Source: Panorpa germanica
Taxonomy: Eukaryota > Arthropoda > Insecta > Mecoptera > Panorpidae
Direction: 5' to 3'
Assembly (NCBI GenBank): GCA_963678705.1
Contig: OY783215.1
Location: 12,567,740-12,631,739 of the forward strand
DNA: 64,000 nt
This document shows positions 1 to 12,284 of this stretch, one piece after another; the stretch's first letter is position 1, and every line of letters begins with the position of its first letter. The notes beneath the pieces are model-generated. The model was not told the DNA's origin, ran no database searches, and saw only the letters and a list, made by a program, of their open reading frames with translations. The position numbers and the translations under genes were made by a program.

Positions 1-506
1 TATATTTCTTTTAAGTTTGTCTTTGTTGATTCTATTCTATAAAAGCCAAATCAGTTTTCAATCTCTATAGTCTATGATTCATCGTCCATCTATTCTTTAA
101 TCAATATACAATTTTTATAAATAATTATTAAAAGGTTCTGCTGGCTTGCTTAATTAATTGAAAACTAACTAATGCAAAATCGGCAATTAGAATTTTTAAA
201 TTTCAACATTCTATCCATTATAACTTTTACAATTTAGCAGGATAATTATGTTTTCTTTAAAATTACAGGTATCAGTTTTCATGTTTGTAAAAATAGGTAA
301 CAAACAAACAATGAAAGAAAAATTGATAAAAGTACAATCTATTTATTAATTAAATCTAAAACGAAATCTAAATAATATGTGAATTGTTATTGCTAAATCA
401 ACGACGTTGAGACTAATCCAAACTTGGGTGCTTCTAGTTGTCAATCTCTGTATTTGATTATATAGAAGAATAAATATACAAAATTACGAGAAAACATTTT
501 TGTCTT

Positions 507-2748
507 CTACTTATCTTGTAAGTTCCTCAATACAGTAAAGTATGAAAACGTTGTGTTGATTAACTGAAAAAATATGAAAACAATATTTTAAAATAGATAC
601 TTTGAACATTTAATATTTATTTAGGTGTTTCTTAACCCAGAAATTACAGCTACATTCACATAAATCTTTCCAGAAAACATGGTTCTTAACTTTATATGAA
701 CTGATCATTTGCCCAAATTTTGAGGTTATATTTACTGAATGTACTAGTTTCTCCGTATTTATTCAACTACTTATTACCGCTCGAAATTGTAACAGATTCA
801 TCTTGAATATTTTTCCACCGGTTAAAACAACTGGCTTAGAAGATGCTTCCAATAAAATTTGAATTCCTCGTCTAAAAGGACCTCCACAAAGATGCCAGGG
901 CGATCGCATAAGAGCTGCTCCAACCTTTTCGCTCTATGTAAAAGAGATGGTTAAAAAAATAAAGAAAGACAATTGAAATTTGGTTATTATTAATCACCTG
1001 CACTGTTAACACTTCTCCAAACAAGCAAAAGAGGAACATTTCTCCACCAGCTAAGAACAAATATTCCACTAAATTTAGAAGCTTTGCATCAGCTTTTAGA
1101 AGAGTCTAAAAATAAATTGTCATGCGTGGTCAATATATCTGCGGGTTACTAACAATTTGTTAAACAAGTTTATATAAACTCATAGCAACGTTGTTATCCG
1201 AATTAGATCAGGTAAATGTTCTAAACACAGTTATATATCCAATATATGCAGGGCCAGAGAAGTGACAGCCCTGATTTTATTATTTATCCCCGGGATATCA
1301 TCGGGAAAGCCTTTTACACGTTTATTTCGTAGGTACTTACTGTACTAGCGTTATAAGCTATGAAGCAAAGAAGAAAAGTAGCTTGAACCACCTTAACGAT
1401 CATAAAAGGACTAAGCAAATCTTCCATCATTCTACAAAACTGAAGAATCATTTGATGGTGCTGCACGCAAACTGCAAGGGCCTGTGTTAATTCCTCATTG
1501 TACTCCGTTAGATAGTTATCTAAATTCTTAATTGCATCTTCAACGGATCTTGCACCAGGTGTAACATAAAACTGTACTGCACTCAAATCAAAATGTTGAA
1601 CATATTTTTCATAATTTTGTCGTATGTGATTTAAACCAGAAGTTTCTTTAGTCGGTTTACGAGTTAGCGGAAAATATCTGCTTCCTTTCATAACTTTCTC
1701 AAGATCTTCTTTGATAACTTCACCACAATAATACTCATTAATTTCCGGCGCTTGGGAATAATATTCTTGCTTTACTTTTCTGCAAAAATGAACAATTATG
1801 AAATATTTACATTTGAATTACCAATTCTTTATAAACACAAAATTTTTTACCTGATTTCATCCAAACTAAGTCCTTTCTTCAGCATGGCAGTGTTTCTAAT
1901 ATTTTTTAAGCTACAGAATAAAATGTCGTACTGGCCACATGTAAGAATTACCAAGCACATGTAAAACGAACCAAGGTTAAAGAAGACCATTCCCATAAGA
2001 ACTTGTGCTATTCCTTGCAGGACGTAAAAAAACTGATATCCTGGGAAATTCTGAGTATCAAATGGATATGTTATAGCGATTGGTAAGCTACGCTGTCCAA
2101 CAAGAATTGGGTAAAGAGTCCAATGTAATGCTCCTGAAATAAAGCTGAATTTACGTTTTGTTTTCAGTTGGTATATAGTAAAACAAATTTATAAGATTTA
2201 AAACTAACTAATCTATTTATTACTAAATTACTATAATCCTTTTCCTATATTTTCAAAGGCTTCAAAAGTTTCTTACCTGATACGCACAAAACAAACCAAA
2301 AGTTACTAAATTTTTTCGCCTGTTTGTAACTAGGTTCAATTGTCATAAAGTCCATCCCAACTTCGGATCGGATGTGGAAATATTCGTTAACAAAGTCAAC
2401 TATTTCTTTAAAACCTCGGATTCGCACTTCAAAGTACAACATGGTGAGGAATACTGTCAAATAAACATTGGTATTAATCACAGTTGGCGCAATTTTATCG
2501 ATGTCACCATCCCACGTCCTTTTCAGTTCAAACGCTCCCAGAAGAAAGATGTGGATAGATATAGCATGGACCAAGAGAATGTAGGCAATATTCAACAGAA
2601 TGTAAACCATACTAGATGACTTAGTGACCATAGGCCACATCCCCACAGCTTGCAAACGTTTTATTGTCGTAAGTAGGTAATTGTCCATTTTGAAGAATGG
2701 ATCTGGTGCTTTTCTTGCCGTCTTGAAGATATTGGATACACAATGCAT
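507..2748 (-). CDS. Odorant receptor A, six exons, 504 aa
   Basis: Insect odorant receptor, expected to form a ligand-gated cation channel with Orco in sensory-neuron membranes. Exons in transcription order are 2748-2277, 2133-1851, 1779-1341, 1105-998, 933-778 and 563-507. All junctions are GT/AG and the joined frame is open for 504 codons plus stop. The N-terminal exon carries hydrophobic segments around residues 40-65 and 85-110. Exon 2 carries the TM4 region, with the motif FYMCLVILTCGQYDILFCSL. Exon 3 has a long hydrophilic stretch, then the family pattern with CVQHHQMILQFCRMME. The last exon ends in SYFTVLRNLQDK, the usual TM7 signature (SYFTLL). The start was chosen by alignment with the two paralogues (MNFINN, MNWVTN). 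About 505 residues is long for an odorant receptor, usually near 400. The extra length lies in the TM4-TM5 loop. Order and ligand are unknown; splice sites are predicted by eye. Confidence 0.9.
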
Positions 2749-2962
2749 TGCGGTAGCTCTCTAAACGTGCGCACTCACCAGGTAGATGAAATGTACTACC
2801 TGATAAACTATTCGCCAACGTAGCAGAATTGTCGTTGGAGCGATTACGAATTCAATATTAATGACTTAAGTCGTTACTAAACTTTCTAATTATTTAATAG
2901 CTATGTTCAAACTTTACAAAGATATACGAGTAATAATTACCGGACAATAATTACAGTAATTA

Positions 2963-3057
2963 CCGAGCCGAGGTCAACCAAGCCTACCATAAACCTGAGT
3001 ATACTTTGTAGTAGATATTGCAAGGCTCTGATGAGGTTTTTGTCAGGCATGTCTCAC
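2963..3057 (-). pseudogene. Diverged second copy of the LIRALQYLLQ sequence
   Basis: About 95 bases closely related to 4141-4233, in the same orientation. The minus strand reads MPDKNLIRALQYLLQ and then diverges. The sequence just beyond (3200-3260 against 4236-4310) is also similar, so the duplicated segment is larger than this block. It lacks the rest of the frame seen in the other copy. Confidence 0.35.
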
Positions 3058-4004
3058 GTCATGATTAGGAATGTAGCTTAGTCAGACAAACCTTATGGGT
3101 TTAAGCGTTTCGATAATAATCGTGTAGAGCAAAACTTAATAAGACATACCTTGTTATAACGTTTCACAGGGGTTAGTAACATTAGGTATACTTTCAGTTA
3201 TTAAGTGTAAAATTTTCTTTTTTTAAAAATGCAATAAATGAAATTGTATTAGTGAAATAGTTTTTTTTGTTTCTTGGTAAGTGATTTTTATTTTAAAGGT
3301 TTATTAATATGTAATTTTTAATTATTATTACTCAAAAACAGTTTTTAATTTATAAACATATGTTGAGTTTTTAATAAATAAGTTGCCAACCAGTGCATTT
3401 GATTATGTAGATTAGTGATACAAGTGCTTTTGTCATCGTGCAAATAGAAAAACAAATTATGTTTACAGTAATATTCAAGCTCATAAGTTAGCGTGCACAT
3501 TGTCGTGTACAAATCGATATCAATTAAACGAAATTATTAATGCGATGTTTACTAATGTACATTTTTTGCCGCCAATATATATACAATTAATTAAGTACAA
3601 TTCTTTTTTAACTTATTGTATAAAAACAAAATTTAAGCGTTTTGTCATTCCAGGCTCCTGAGTTCACCAGATTAACAATTTACCTTCTCCAATATTTCCA
3701 GGTACGAATAAAACAATTTTTAGGCCGATAAAGATAAAATAATATTTAGTTTATATACATTTTATACATATTTAATAATGTCCGAATTGTACATCATTTA
3801 CAAAGGTACATGATATCAGTGACTTGGTGCTAAAAGGACTAACGTCACTTTTTCTCTTCGAAATATTACATTTTTTAAACATGAAACACGTAATCAAATT
3901 TTATACAAACATAATTATATTTGAGCCAAAGTTACGTTACTTTATGTCAATTGAAATTAAAATAATTTTAATTTTTTTAAATATTATTTTTTTTTATTTA
4001 TACT

Positions 4005-4233
4005 TCACGGGCTTCTTAGGAACACGGTCCTTTTTTCGCCCTTCTTACTTAATTTTTTTAAATATTTAATTAAACTTTCAATGCTGTCAATTTTCATCTC
4101 GGTCTCAAATTTTGAATTTTGACACTGGCATCCTTGTAGAACCAAGCCGAAGTCAACCAAATTCACCATAGTAGAATTTTGTAGTAGATATTGCAAGGCC
4201 CTGATGAGGTGTTTGTCAGGTATGTCTCATTGC
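4005..4233 (-). pseudogene. Decayed coding-like sequence between receptors A and B
   Basis: On the minus strand a frame opens with IPDKHLIRALQYLLQ and runs through a Lys/Glu-rich tail, with ESLIKYLKKLSKKGEKRTV near the end. A one-base shift near 4030 would move the end from FLRSP to a PKKPVKYK-like terminus, so it looks frameshifted. I do not recognise the protein. A related start (MPDKNLIRALQYLLQ) occurs at 2963-3057. The two copies sit in homologous flanks, so one of them, with its surroundings, was duplicated. Confidence 0.35.
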
Positions 4234-4533
4234 TAGTTGTAAAGTGTATAATAATAAAACAGAATCCAGTAAGTGAAATTTTATTAGTAAAACAGTTTCT
4301 TCTTATTTTAAAAGTACAGTAACATGCAACACACGTGAAAAAGTTCGCCATCGACATAATATAATAATTGTGTGCTTTCTAGATTTGTTTATTATATGTT
4401 TGGTATATTTGTTTAATTTGTATTTCTTATCATAAATAATAAACTTATTCCATCCTTGGGAATCAAACCCGGACCCAAGCATAGGTCAGTGTTAGATCTT
4501 AGGCCTTGCAAAGAACTTGAAACACATTTGTTC

Positions 4534-7151
4534 CTACTTATTTTGAATGTTGCTCAAGACAGTAAAATAAGAAAACGAAGCACTGATCAACTGAAAAAAA
4601 CAATCAGAAATTGGTTAACACTCAAACATATAATCGTATATAAATATGGGGAAAACCATAACTGGTTCTTTTTTAATTTAAAAACAAATTATTACAGGTC
4701 TATAGAATCTCTTGGAGTTTAAAACAGCTGTGTAGAATGTTCAACAAAGAGTAAACCCCATTGAATTCTATTCCAATTAAAGACCAATGCGCTTGTGAAC
4801 CATGTGTAAATTTCTATTAAACAGAACTATATATTGATAAAATTGGCTACCAAAACCTTAAGTCTCTAATTATTTTTTATTAGTTCTTTATATTTTAGTA
4901 GATATTAACAATTAAAAAATACATTTTATTTTATTTAAGGTATCACTTTAATTAAAAAAGGAATCTAATGTTATAGAAAATTCTAACAATTTCCCATCTC
5001 TTTTTTACAACAGAAACGCATATGAGTGAGTGTCTCAGATTCAATTGTTCGTAGTATAATTTTGTTAAGGAAGAATTATCCATAAAATAACACCATTAAT
5101 TATATTTTTATAGTATAAAACTAATTACCGAGCGAAATTGCCATAGATTCATCTTGTATATTTTTCCACCGGTTAAAACGACTGGCTTAGAAGACGCTTC
5201 TAATAATATTCGAATTCCTCGCCGAAACGGACCTCCACAAAGATGCCAAGGCGATCGCATTAGGGCTGCTCCAATCATTTGACTCTGTGTAAGATCAAAG
5301 ACCGTTAGGATACGCACAAATGAATACCTTAAACCAAATCAATATTTATTGGTCACCTGTAATGTTAATAGTTGTCCATAATAACAGAATAGAAACAATT
5401 CACCAGCAATTAACAATAAATATTCCAACAAATTTAAGAGTTTTACATCAGCTTTTAGAAGAACCTGAAAAAAATTACAAAATTATGAATTAAATTATGG
5501 AAGAAAACGTTAATTTTTAATGGATCTTGACGTACTTTTTCATTACAGATATATAAAATTGGTTGTAGTTTTAAAATCAGCATAAAAAATTACACTAAGA
5601 AATATTTATGGTAAGAATACCGGGCACTTACCGTACTGGCGTTATAAGCTGTAAAGCAAAGAAGAAATGTGATTTCGAACACTTTAGCGAACATTAACGG
5701 ACTTATCAAATTCTCTATCATTCTACAAAACTGCAGTATCATTTGGTAATGCCGCACACAAGCTGCAAGTGCTTGCGTCAATTCCTCATTGTATTCCATC
5801 AGGTAGTTGTCTAAATTCTTCATTTCCTCTTCAGCGGATCTAGTACCATGGTTGACATAGGACTTTATGGTCCTCAAGTCAAAATTTTCAATATATTTTT
5901 TATAATTTGTCACAGTATCATTTAAACTAGAAGTTTCTTTTGCCAACGGTTTATGAGTTACCGGAAAATGTCCATTTCCTGTCAAAATTACATCGAGATC
6001 TTCTTTGATAACATTACCACAATAATACTCATCAATATCTGGTTCTTCTGAATTATATTCTTTCCTCATTTGGCTGAAAGTAATATAATATTTAAGTTTC
6101 AAAAGGAAAGGAATTCATATTCCCATTTTAATAAATCGAATAATAGAAGTGAAATGAAAAAATAACATGACTCTCTCAACTGGCCAATAAGATTGATGAT
6201 AGTAAGCTCTACATGATAGTCTAAAAATATGAATCATCTTCCAACGAAGACAAAAATAAATGTAGTTGTTGTGGATAAATACACAATAGCTGCTTTACCT
6301 GATTTCCTCCGAACTAGGTCCTTTATTCAACATGGCAGTATTTCTTATATTCTTTAAGCTACATAACAAAATGTCGTACTGGCCACATGTTAGAATTACC
6401 AAGCACATGTAAAATATTGCAAAATTAGCGAATACAATTGCAACGATCATTTGTCCAATGGCTTGCAGGACATACACCAACTGATATCCTGGAAAAGTCT
6501 CAGTATCAAAGGGATATGTTACAGCGATTGGCAAAGTACGAGATCCAGCAATAATTGGATATAGTGTCCAATGTGAACATCCTAAAATAAAAATAAATAT
6601 TCAATTTATTCAACTAGCTTAAAAGTGTTTTCTTACATTTGACATAAAGTATTCTACAGTACCTTAAAGATAATCTTACCTAAAATACATAACATAACCC
6701 AAACATGACTATTTTTTTTCGCTCGTCTATAACTAGGCTCAATTGTCATAAAATCCATCCCAACGGCGGACCGGATGTGAAAATATTTGTTAACAAAATC
6801 AACTATTTCCATAAAACCTTTGGTTCGAACTTGGAAGTAAAGTATAATGACGCAGCCAGTGATGTAAACACTTGTATCAATCACTGTTGGAGCAATTTTA
6901 TCGATGTCTCCATCCCATGTCCTCTTCAGTTCAAAAGCTCCCAAGACAAAGATGTGGATAGATATAGCATGGAGCAGGAGCACATAAGCAATATTCAACA
7001 AGATGTAAACAATATTCGATGACTTAGTAACCATGGGCCACATTCCAACAACTTTTAAACATTGTATGGTGGAAATTAAGTAGTTGTCTGCCTTGAAGAA
7101 TGGATCCGGCACTTCTCTTTCCTTCTTTAATAAATTATTGATAAAATTCAT
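4534..7151 (-). CDS. Odorant receptor B, six exons, 505 aa
   Basis: Second tandem odorant receptor. Exons are 7151-6680, 6581-6299, 6073-5632, 5464-5357, 5284-5129 and 4590-4534. Lengths of 472, 283, 442, 108, 156 and 57 nt match receptor C exactly, and receptor A differs by one codon in exon 3. Every phase is conserved. The protein starts MNFINNLLKKEREVPDPFFK and keeps the invariant block FELKRTWDGDIDKIAPTV of all three copies. TM4 is in exon 2, the HYQMILQFCRMIE helix is at the end of exon 3, TM6 in exon 4, and the TM7 approach (SSKPVVLTGGKIYKMNL) in exon 5. The last exon gives SYFTVLSNIQNK then a stop. No frameshift or internal stop was seen, so it looks functional. The family assignment is strong; the ligand cannot be inferred. 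Confidence 0.9.
4786..5005 (+). repeat. Diverged fragment of the 640-bp MITE family
   Basis: Shares the order of landmarks with the left part of the 29874-30513 element: a degenerate version of the end GGGCTTGTG, then CTATATATTGATAAA, the AATTATTTTT block and AGATATTAACAATTAAAAAA. It lies in the last intron of receptor B and is clearly older than the four main copies. Confidence 0.55.
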
Positions 7152-8235
7152 TGCTCTTTAGACGGGTATTATCTAAAGTTTTTGAGGTTATGTTAAACAA
7201 TATAATATTGATATTGCTTTTAATAAAAATTTGTTTTCCTTTTTAAAAACTTCTTATACTCGTAAAATGACGAACTGCACTCGCCAGCAATAAGGAATGT
7301 ACTGCCAGCTACGTGCATGGAATCAAGCAGCCTTTAGCAAGCAATACAGAAGTAGTTAATGATTTAATAATTAATGACTATAATCCATACTTAAGTGTCC
7401 TCATTATTATATTATGATCTATTTTGATGTTGGAAGTTAGGAAGTTGTATCAGTAATTGCTATACCTTGTGAATCATTGAAATTATTAAAATCATAGTTT
7501 CAAACATCAAAGAACAGAATAATTATGGTTTTTCTCTGTGATGTCTTAAAACTAGCATTAGAAGAGTATAACTCCTAAAGGCAGAGAGGAGAGGGAGGTG
7601 GAAGCGTGACGTTATAAGGGTAGGCTCATACTCCGTCCATTTGGAAATGTAGTAGGGCGCACCACTAAATGGACGTCAAATACACGTAAATGCTCTTAAA
7701 CGACTGAAGTAACATAGATCTTAAAAAGAATAAACAAATCAGCAACGGGTGCTCATTCATTAATTTTAGGTGGTTCGAATTAACGACCAAAGTAGAGAAA
7801 ATACTCATGCTAGAGACTAGTCGAGAATTTTTAACAGATATGTAACAATAAAATAAAAAAATGAAATAAAACTAAGTACATAAAAAGTTTTTTTTAGTTT
7901 CTAATTAATATGACTTTATTTCAAATAAAATCTACATAATATGTGAATTCCGTGTGTAATTATTGCAGTATGTTCTGTAACACCGGTGAAAACTCTTTTT
8001 CTCATTTCAATCAGCGCAGCGCAGCACGGATCGGTGTACCACATCGTGTGATGCAAGAGCTTCCCATCCATTGAGCTCACACATCTGCGTTTGTAGGATC
8101 GTGGCAGCGCTCAGCTCAGCGTTATGCAGGATTCATTTACATTCATTTGTGAAGACGTGAATCGAGAATCATATTTTGTGCTTTTTATTCATTTTTAAAT
8201 CAGTTACTTTTCCAGAGGATGACAACATTGAATTC
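7152..8235. other. Spacer upstream of receptor B
   Basis: No ORF or RNA gene seen. It should contain the promoter of receptor B next to 7151. The stretch 7990-8130 is locally richer in GC and repeats short GCGCAGC-like words; its role is unknown. Confidence 0.5.
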
Positions 8236-9920
8236 AATTTAGTTATGTTCACTAGGCTTTAAAGTAAATAACTGCTTCATTATATTTTAAATATCTACGC
8301 GATTCTGGCTTTTATGCGACCTTTTTTAAATTCATGGACTTTTTTTTCTAAATTTTTTTTTTGGATTTCTTGAAATTTTTTGATGCAGTTATGTTCGCTA
8401 GGTTTTAAAATAAAAAACTGTTTCATTACATTTTAAATATCTACGCGATTCTGGCTTCTATGCGACCTTTTTTTGAATTCATGGACTTTTTTTTCTAAAA
8501 ATTTTTTTTGGATTTATTGAAATTTTTTGATGCAGTTATGTTCGCTAGGTTTTAGAGTAAATAACTGCTTCATTACATTTTAAATATTCTCGCGATTCTG
8601 ACTTTTATGCGACCTTTTTTAAATTCATGGACTTTTTTTTCTAATTTTTTTTTCTGGATTTATTGAAATGTTTTGATGCAGTTATGTTCGTTAGGCTTTA
8701 AAATAAAGAACTGCTTCATTACATTTTAAAAAACTAGGCGTGTCTGGCTTTTATGCGACCTTTTTTAAATTCATGGACTTTTTTTTCTAATTTTTTTTTC
8801 TGAATTTATTGAAATGTTTTGATGCAGTTATGTTCGTTAGGCTTTAAAATAAAGAACTGCTTCATTACATTTTAAAAAACTAGGCGTGTCTGGCTTTTAT
8901 GCGACCTTTTTAAAATTCATGGACTTTTTTTTCTAATTTTTCTTTATGGAATTATTGAAATGTTTTGATGCAGTTATGTTCGTTAGGCTTTAAAATAAAG
9001 AACTGCTTCATTACATTTTAAAAAACTAGGCGTGTCTGGCTTTTGTGCGACCTTTTTAAAATTCATGGATTTTTTTTTCTAACTTTTTTTTATGGAATTA
9101 TTGAAAAGTTTTGATGCAGTTATGTTCGTTAGGCTTTAAAATAAAGAACTGTTTCATTACATTTTAAAAAACTAGGCGTGTCTGGCTTTTGTGCGACCTT
9201 TTTAAAATTCATGGACTTTTTTTTCTAACTTTTTTTTATGGAATTATTGAAAAGTTTTGATGCAGTTATGTTCGTTAGGCTTTAAAATAAAGAACTGCTT
9301 CATTACATTTTAAAAAACTAGGCGTGTCTGGCTTTTATGCGACCTTTTTAAAATTCATGGACTTTTTTTTCTAATTTTTTTTTATGGAATTATTGAAATG
9401 TTTTGATGCAGTTATGTTCGTTAGGCTTTAAAATAAAGAACTGCTTCATTACATTTTAAAAAACTAGGCGTGTCTGGCTTTTGTGCGACCTTTTTAAAAT
9501 TCATGGACTTTTATTTCTAACTTTTTTTTATGGAATTATTGAAAAGTTTTGATGCAGTTATGTTCGTTAGGCTTTAAAATAAAGAACTGCTTCATTACAT
9601 TTTAAAAAACTAGGCGTGTCTGGCTTTTATGCGACCTTTTTTAAATTCATGGACTTTTTTTTCTAATTTTTTTTTATAGATTTATTGAAATGTTTTGTTG
9701 CAGTTATGTTCGTTAGGCTTTAAAATAAAGAACTGCTTCATTACATTTTAAAAAACTAGGCGTGTGTGGCTTTTATGCGACCTTTTTTAAATTCATGGAC
9801 TTTTTTTTCTAATTTTTTTTTCTGGATTTATTGAAATGTTTTGATGCAGTTATGTTCGTTAGGCATTAAAATAAAGAACTGCTTCATTACATTTTAAATA
9901 TCTACGATTTTCTGGCTTTT
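8236..9920 (+). repeat. Left arm of foldback-like element: about twelve 146-bp repeats
   Basis: Head-to-tail repeats with a period of about 146 bp. Each carries GATGCAGTTATGTTCG, then CTTCATTACATTTTAAA, then TGCGACC followed by TTCATGGACTTTTTTTTC. The word GATGCAGTTATG recurs near 8382, 8529, 8675, 8821, 8966 and 9112. Outer units carry the variant ATCTACGCGATTCTGGC; from about 8725 to 9770 most units carry AACTAGGCGTGTCTGGC, which suggests local amplification of one variant. No ORF is present. Confidence 0.95.
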
Positions 9921-10560
9921 GAGTAAACATTAATAAAGTCAAAAATCAAATTTTAAAACGGCGATTATTCGAAAACTGTAAGAGATAATTGAAAATGGAT
10001 TTTAATTTTGAAATCAGCATTAAAAACTACGTTCGAAAATATATATCATATGCCAAATTAAAAAAAATGTTTTTTTGAAAAAGTAAGAAGAGTATAGTCT
10101 TCTTACTTTTCATAAAAATTGAAAAAAAAAATTCGTTGGTTTTTTAATGGTTTTTAATGTAGTTTTGAATGCTGATTTCAAATCTGGAATTCATTTTTAT
10201 GTAAGTCTTTTGGTTTACGAGATATGACCATTTTAAAGCAAAAAAATAGTCGAAAACTTTACACGCAGATTACTCGAAAACTATAAGAGATAATGGAAAA
10301 TGGATTTTAATTTTGAAATCAGCATTAAAAACTACGTTCGAAAATATATATCATATGCCAAATTAAAAAAAATGTTTTTTTGAAAAAGTAAGAAGACTAT
10401 AGTCTTCTTACTTTTTCAAAAAAAGTAATTTTTATTTTGGCACATGATATATGTTTTCTAGCGTAGTTTTTAATACTGATTTCAAAATTAAAAACCATTT
10501 TCAATTATCTCTTACAGTTTTCGAATAATCGCCGTTTTAAAATTGGAAGTTTGACTTTAT
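9921..10560. repeat. Central spacer of the foldback-like element, itself palindromic
   Basis: Two direct copies of a roughly 130-bp block (about 9961-10091 and 10263-10392) each lead into an inverted repeat. The second is a perfect 38-bp palindrome at 10381-10418 (arm TGAAAAAGTAAGAAGACTA); the first, around 10076-10110, is imperfect. The first block recurs as its reverse complement at about 10430-10560, so the centre can fold on itself. Confidence 0.85.
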
Positions 10561-11735
10561 TAAAATTACTCAAAAGCCAGAAAATCGTAGATATTTAAAA
10601 TGTAATGACGCAGTTATTTACTTTAAAGCCTAGCGAACATAACTGCATCAAAAAATTTCAAGAAATCCAAAAAAAAATTTTAGAAAAAAAAGTCCATGAA
10701 TTTAAAAAAGGTCGCATAAAAGTCAGAAACACGTGGATATTAAAAATGTAATGAAGCAGTTATTTACTTTAAAGCCTAGCGAACATAACTGCATCAAAAA
10801 ATTTCAAGAAATCCAAAAAAAAAATTTTAGAAAAAAAAGTCCATGAATTTAAAAAAAGTCGCATAAAAGCCAGAAACGCGAGGATATTTAAAATGTAATG
10901 AAGCAGTTATTTATTTTAAAGCATAGCAAACATAACTGCATCAAAAAATTTCAAGAAATCCAAAAAAAAATTTTAGAAAAGAAAGTCCATGAATTTAAAA
11001 AAGGTCGCATAAAAGCCAGAATCGCGTAGATATTTAAAATGAAATGAAGCAGTTTTTTACTTTAAAGCCTAGCGAACATAACTGCATCAAAAAATTTCAA
11101 GAAATCCAAAAAAAATTTTTGGAAAAAAAAGTCCATGAATTAAAAAAAGGTCGCATAAAAGCCAGAATCGCGTAGATATTTAAAATGTAATGAAGCAGTT
11201 TTATACTTTAAAGCCTAGCGAACATAACTGTATCAAGAAATTTCAAGAAATCCAAAAAAAATTTTTAGAAAAAAAAGTCCATGAATTTAAAAAAGGTCGC
11301 ATAAAAGTCAGATTCGCGTAGATATTTAAAATGTAATGAAGCAGTTATTTACTTTAAAGCCTAGTGAACATAACTGTATCAAAAAATTTCAAGAAATCCA
11401 AAAAAAATTTTTAGAAAGAAAAGTCCATGAATTTAAAAAAGGTCGCATAAAAGACAGAATCGCGTAGATATTTAAAATGTAATGAAGCAGTTTTTTACTT
11501 TAAAGCCCAGCGAACATAACTGCATCAAAAAATTTCAAGAAATCCAAAAAAAATTTTTAGAAAAAAAGACCATGAATTTAAAAAAGGTCGTATAAAAGCC
11601 AGAAACGCGAGGATATTCAAAATGAAATAAATCAGTTATTTACTTTAAAGTCTAGTGAACATAACTGTATCAAAATATTTAAAAGAATGAAACAAAATCA
11701 TAAAAGAAATGTCTATGAATTTAATAAAACTTTGC
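10561..11735 (-). repeat. Right arm of foldback-like element: about eight inverted 146-bp repeats
   Basis: The same unit as the left arm, in reverse complement. The word GTTATTTACTTTAAAGCCTA and its variants recur near 10610, 10758, 10905, 11050, 11195, 11341, 11485 and 11632, giving spacings of 144-148 bp. All units here carry the CGCGTAGATATT variant, not the one amplified in the left arm. The array fades out after about 11680. Confidence 0.93.
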
Positions 11736-11934
11736 GCCTGACAGAGCGGCAACATTACTTACGATAAAATTTACAGTACGAGAAAATCATGTGTTTTGCT
11801 ATTATTTTCTGACAATATTTACAGACTAAATGTAACAATTAATTGAAGGCGGAAGAAATATTACACTCTTATTCATTTACCAATCAGCAAATAAATTTAA
11901 CCGTTTTCTGTTAATTAAAAATTAATTAAGAGTT

Positions 11935-12110
11935 ATACTGCAAAAAGTAGTTTTACCAAAATTGCGGGGTTCCAGGAAATTTAGGGGAAAATCCTAGGAT
12001 GTTAAAAGTCTTACAATTTTTTCTCGACGAAATAGGCAATTTTCAAAAAGATACATGGAATAGTTTTCGAGCCACCATACGAATCGCGTAAACATATAAA
12101 CTTTCACTTG
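11935..12110 (-). repeat. Interspersed repeat, inverted relative of 41750-41950
   Basis: Contains GGAAAATCCTAGGATG and GAGCCACCATACGAATCGCGT. The reverse complement matches 41750-41950, with landmarks GATTCGTATGGTG, TAGGATTTTCCCCTAAAT and CTTTTTGC in the same order. Family unknown. Confidence 0.6.
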
Positions 12111-12284
12111 GAACAATATAAGGCTGGAAACATTTCAAAATACCCTGTACATGTATATGGTTTTTAAACTCTAATTTACTAACATATTCTGATTTTTTAA
12201 TAAATAAGTTGTCAGCCCCTGTATTTGATTATATAAAAGAATAAATAAGTAAAATTACGAGTTTTCCTTGAACATTTTTGTTTT

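Noticed and set aside
2374-2619. 81-codon plus-strand ORF
   Set aside because: Antisense of receptor A exon 1; the same antisense frame appears in receptors B (6705-7022) and C (14393-14596) only because the sense exons are conserved.
4450-4500. Possible tRNA or SINE head (minus strand GGGTTTGATTCCCAAGG)
   Set aside because: B-box-like word only; no cloverleaf, A box or tail could be supported.
8236-11735. Regular repeat array resembling a CRISPR
   Set aside because: The whole 146-bp unit repeats with no unique spacers, in a eukaryotic genome.
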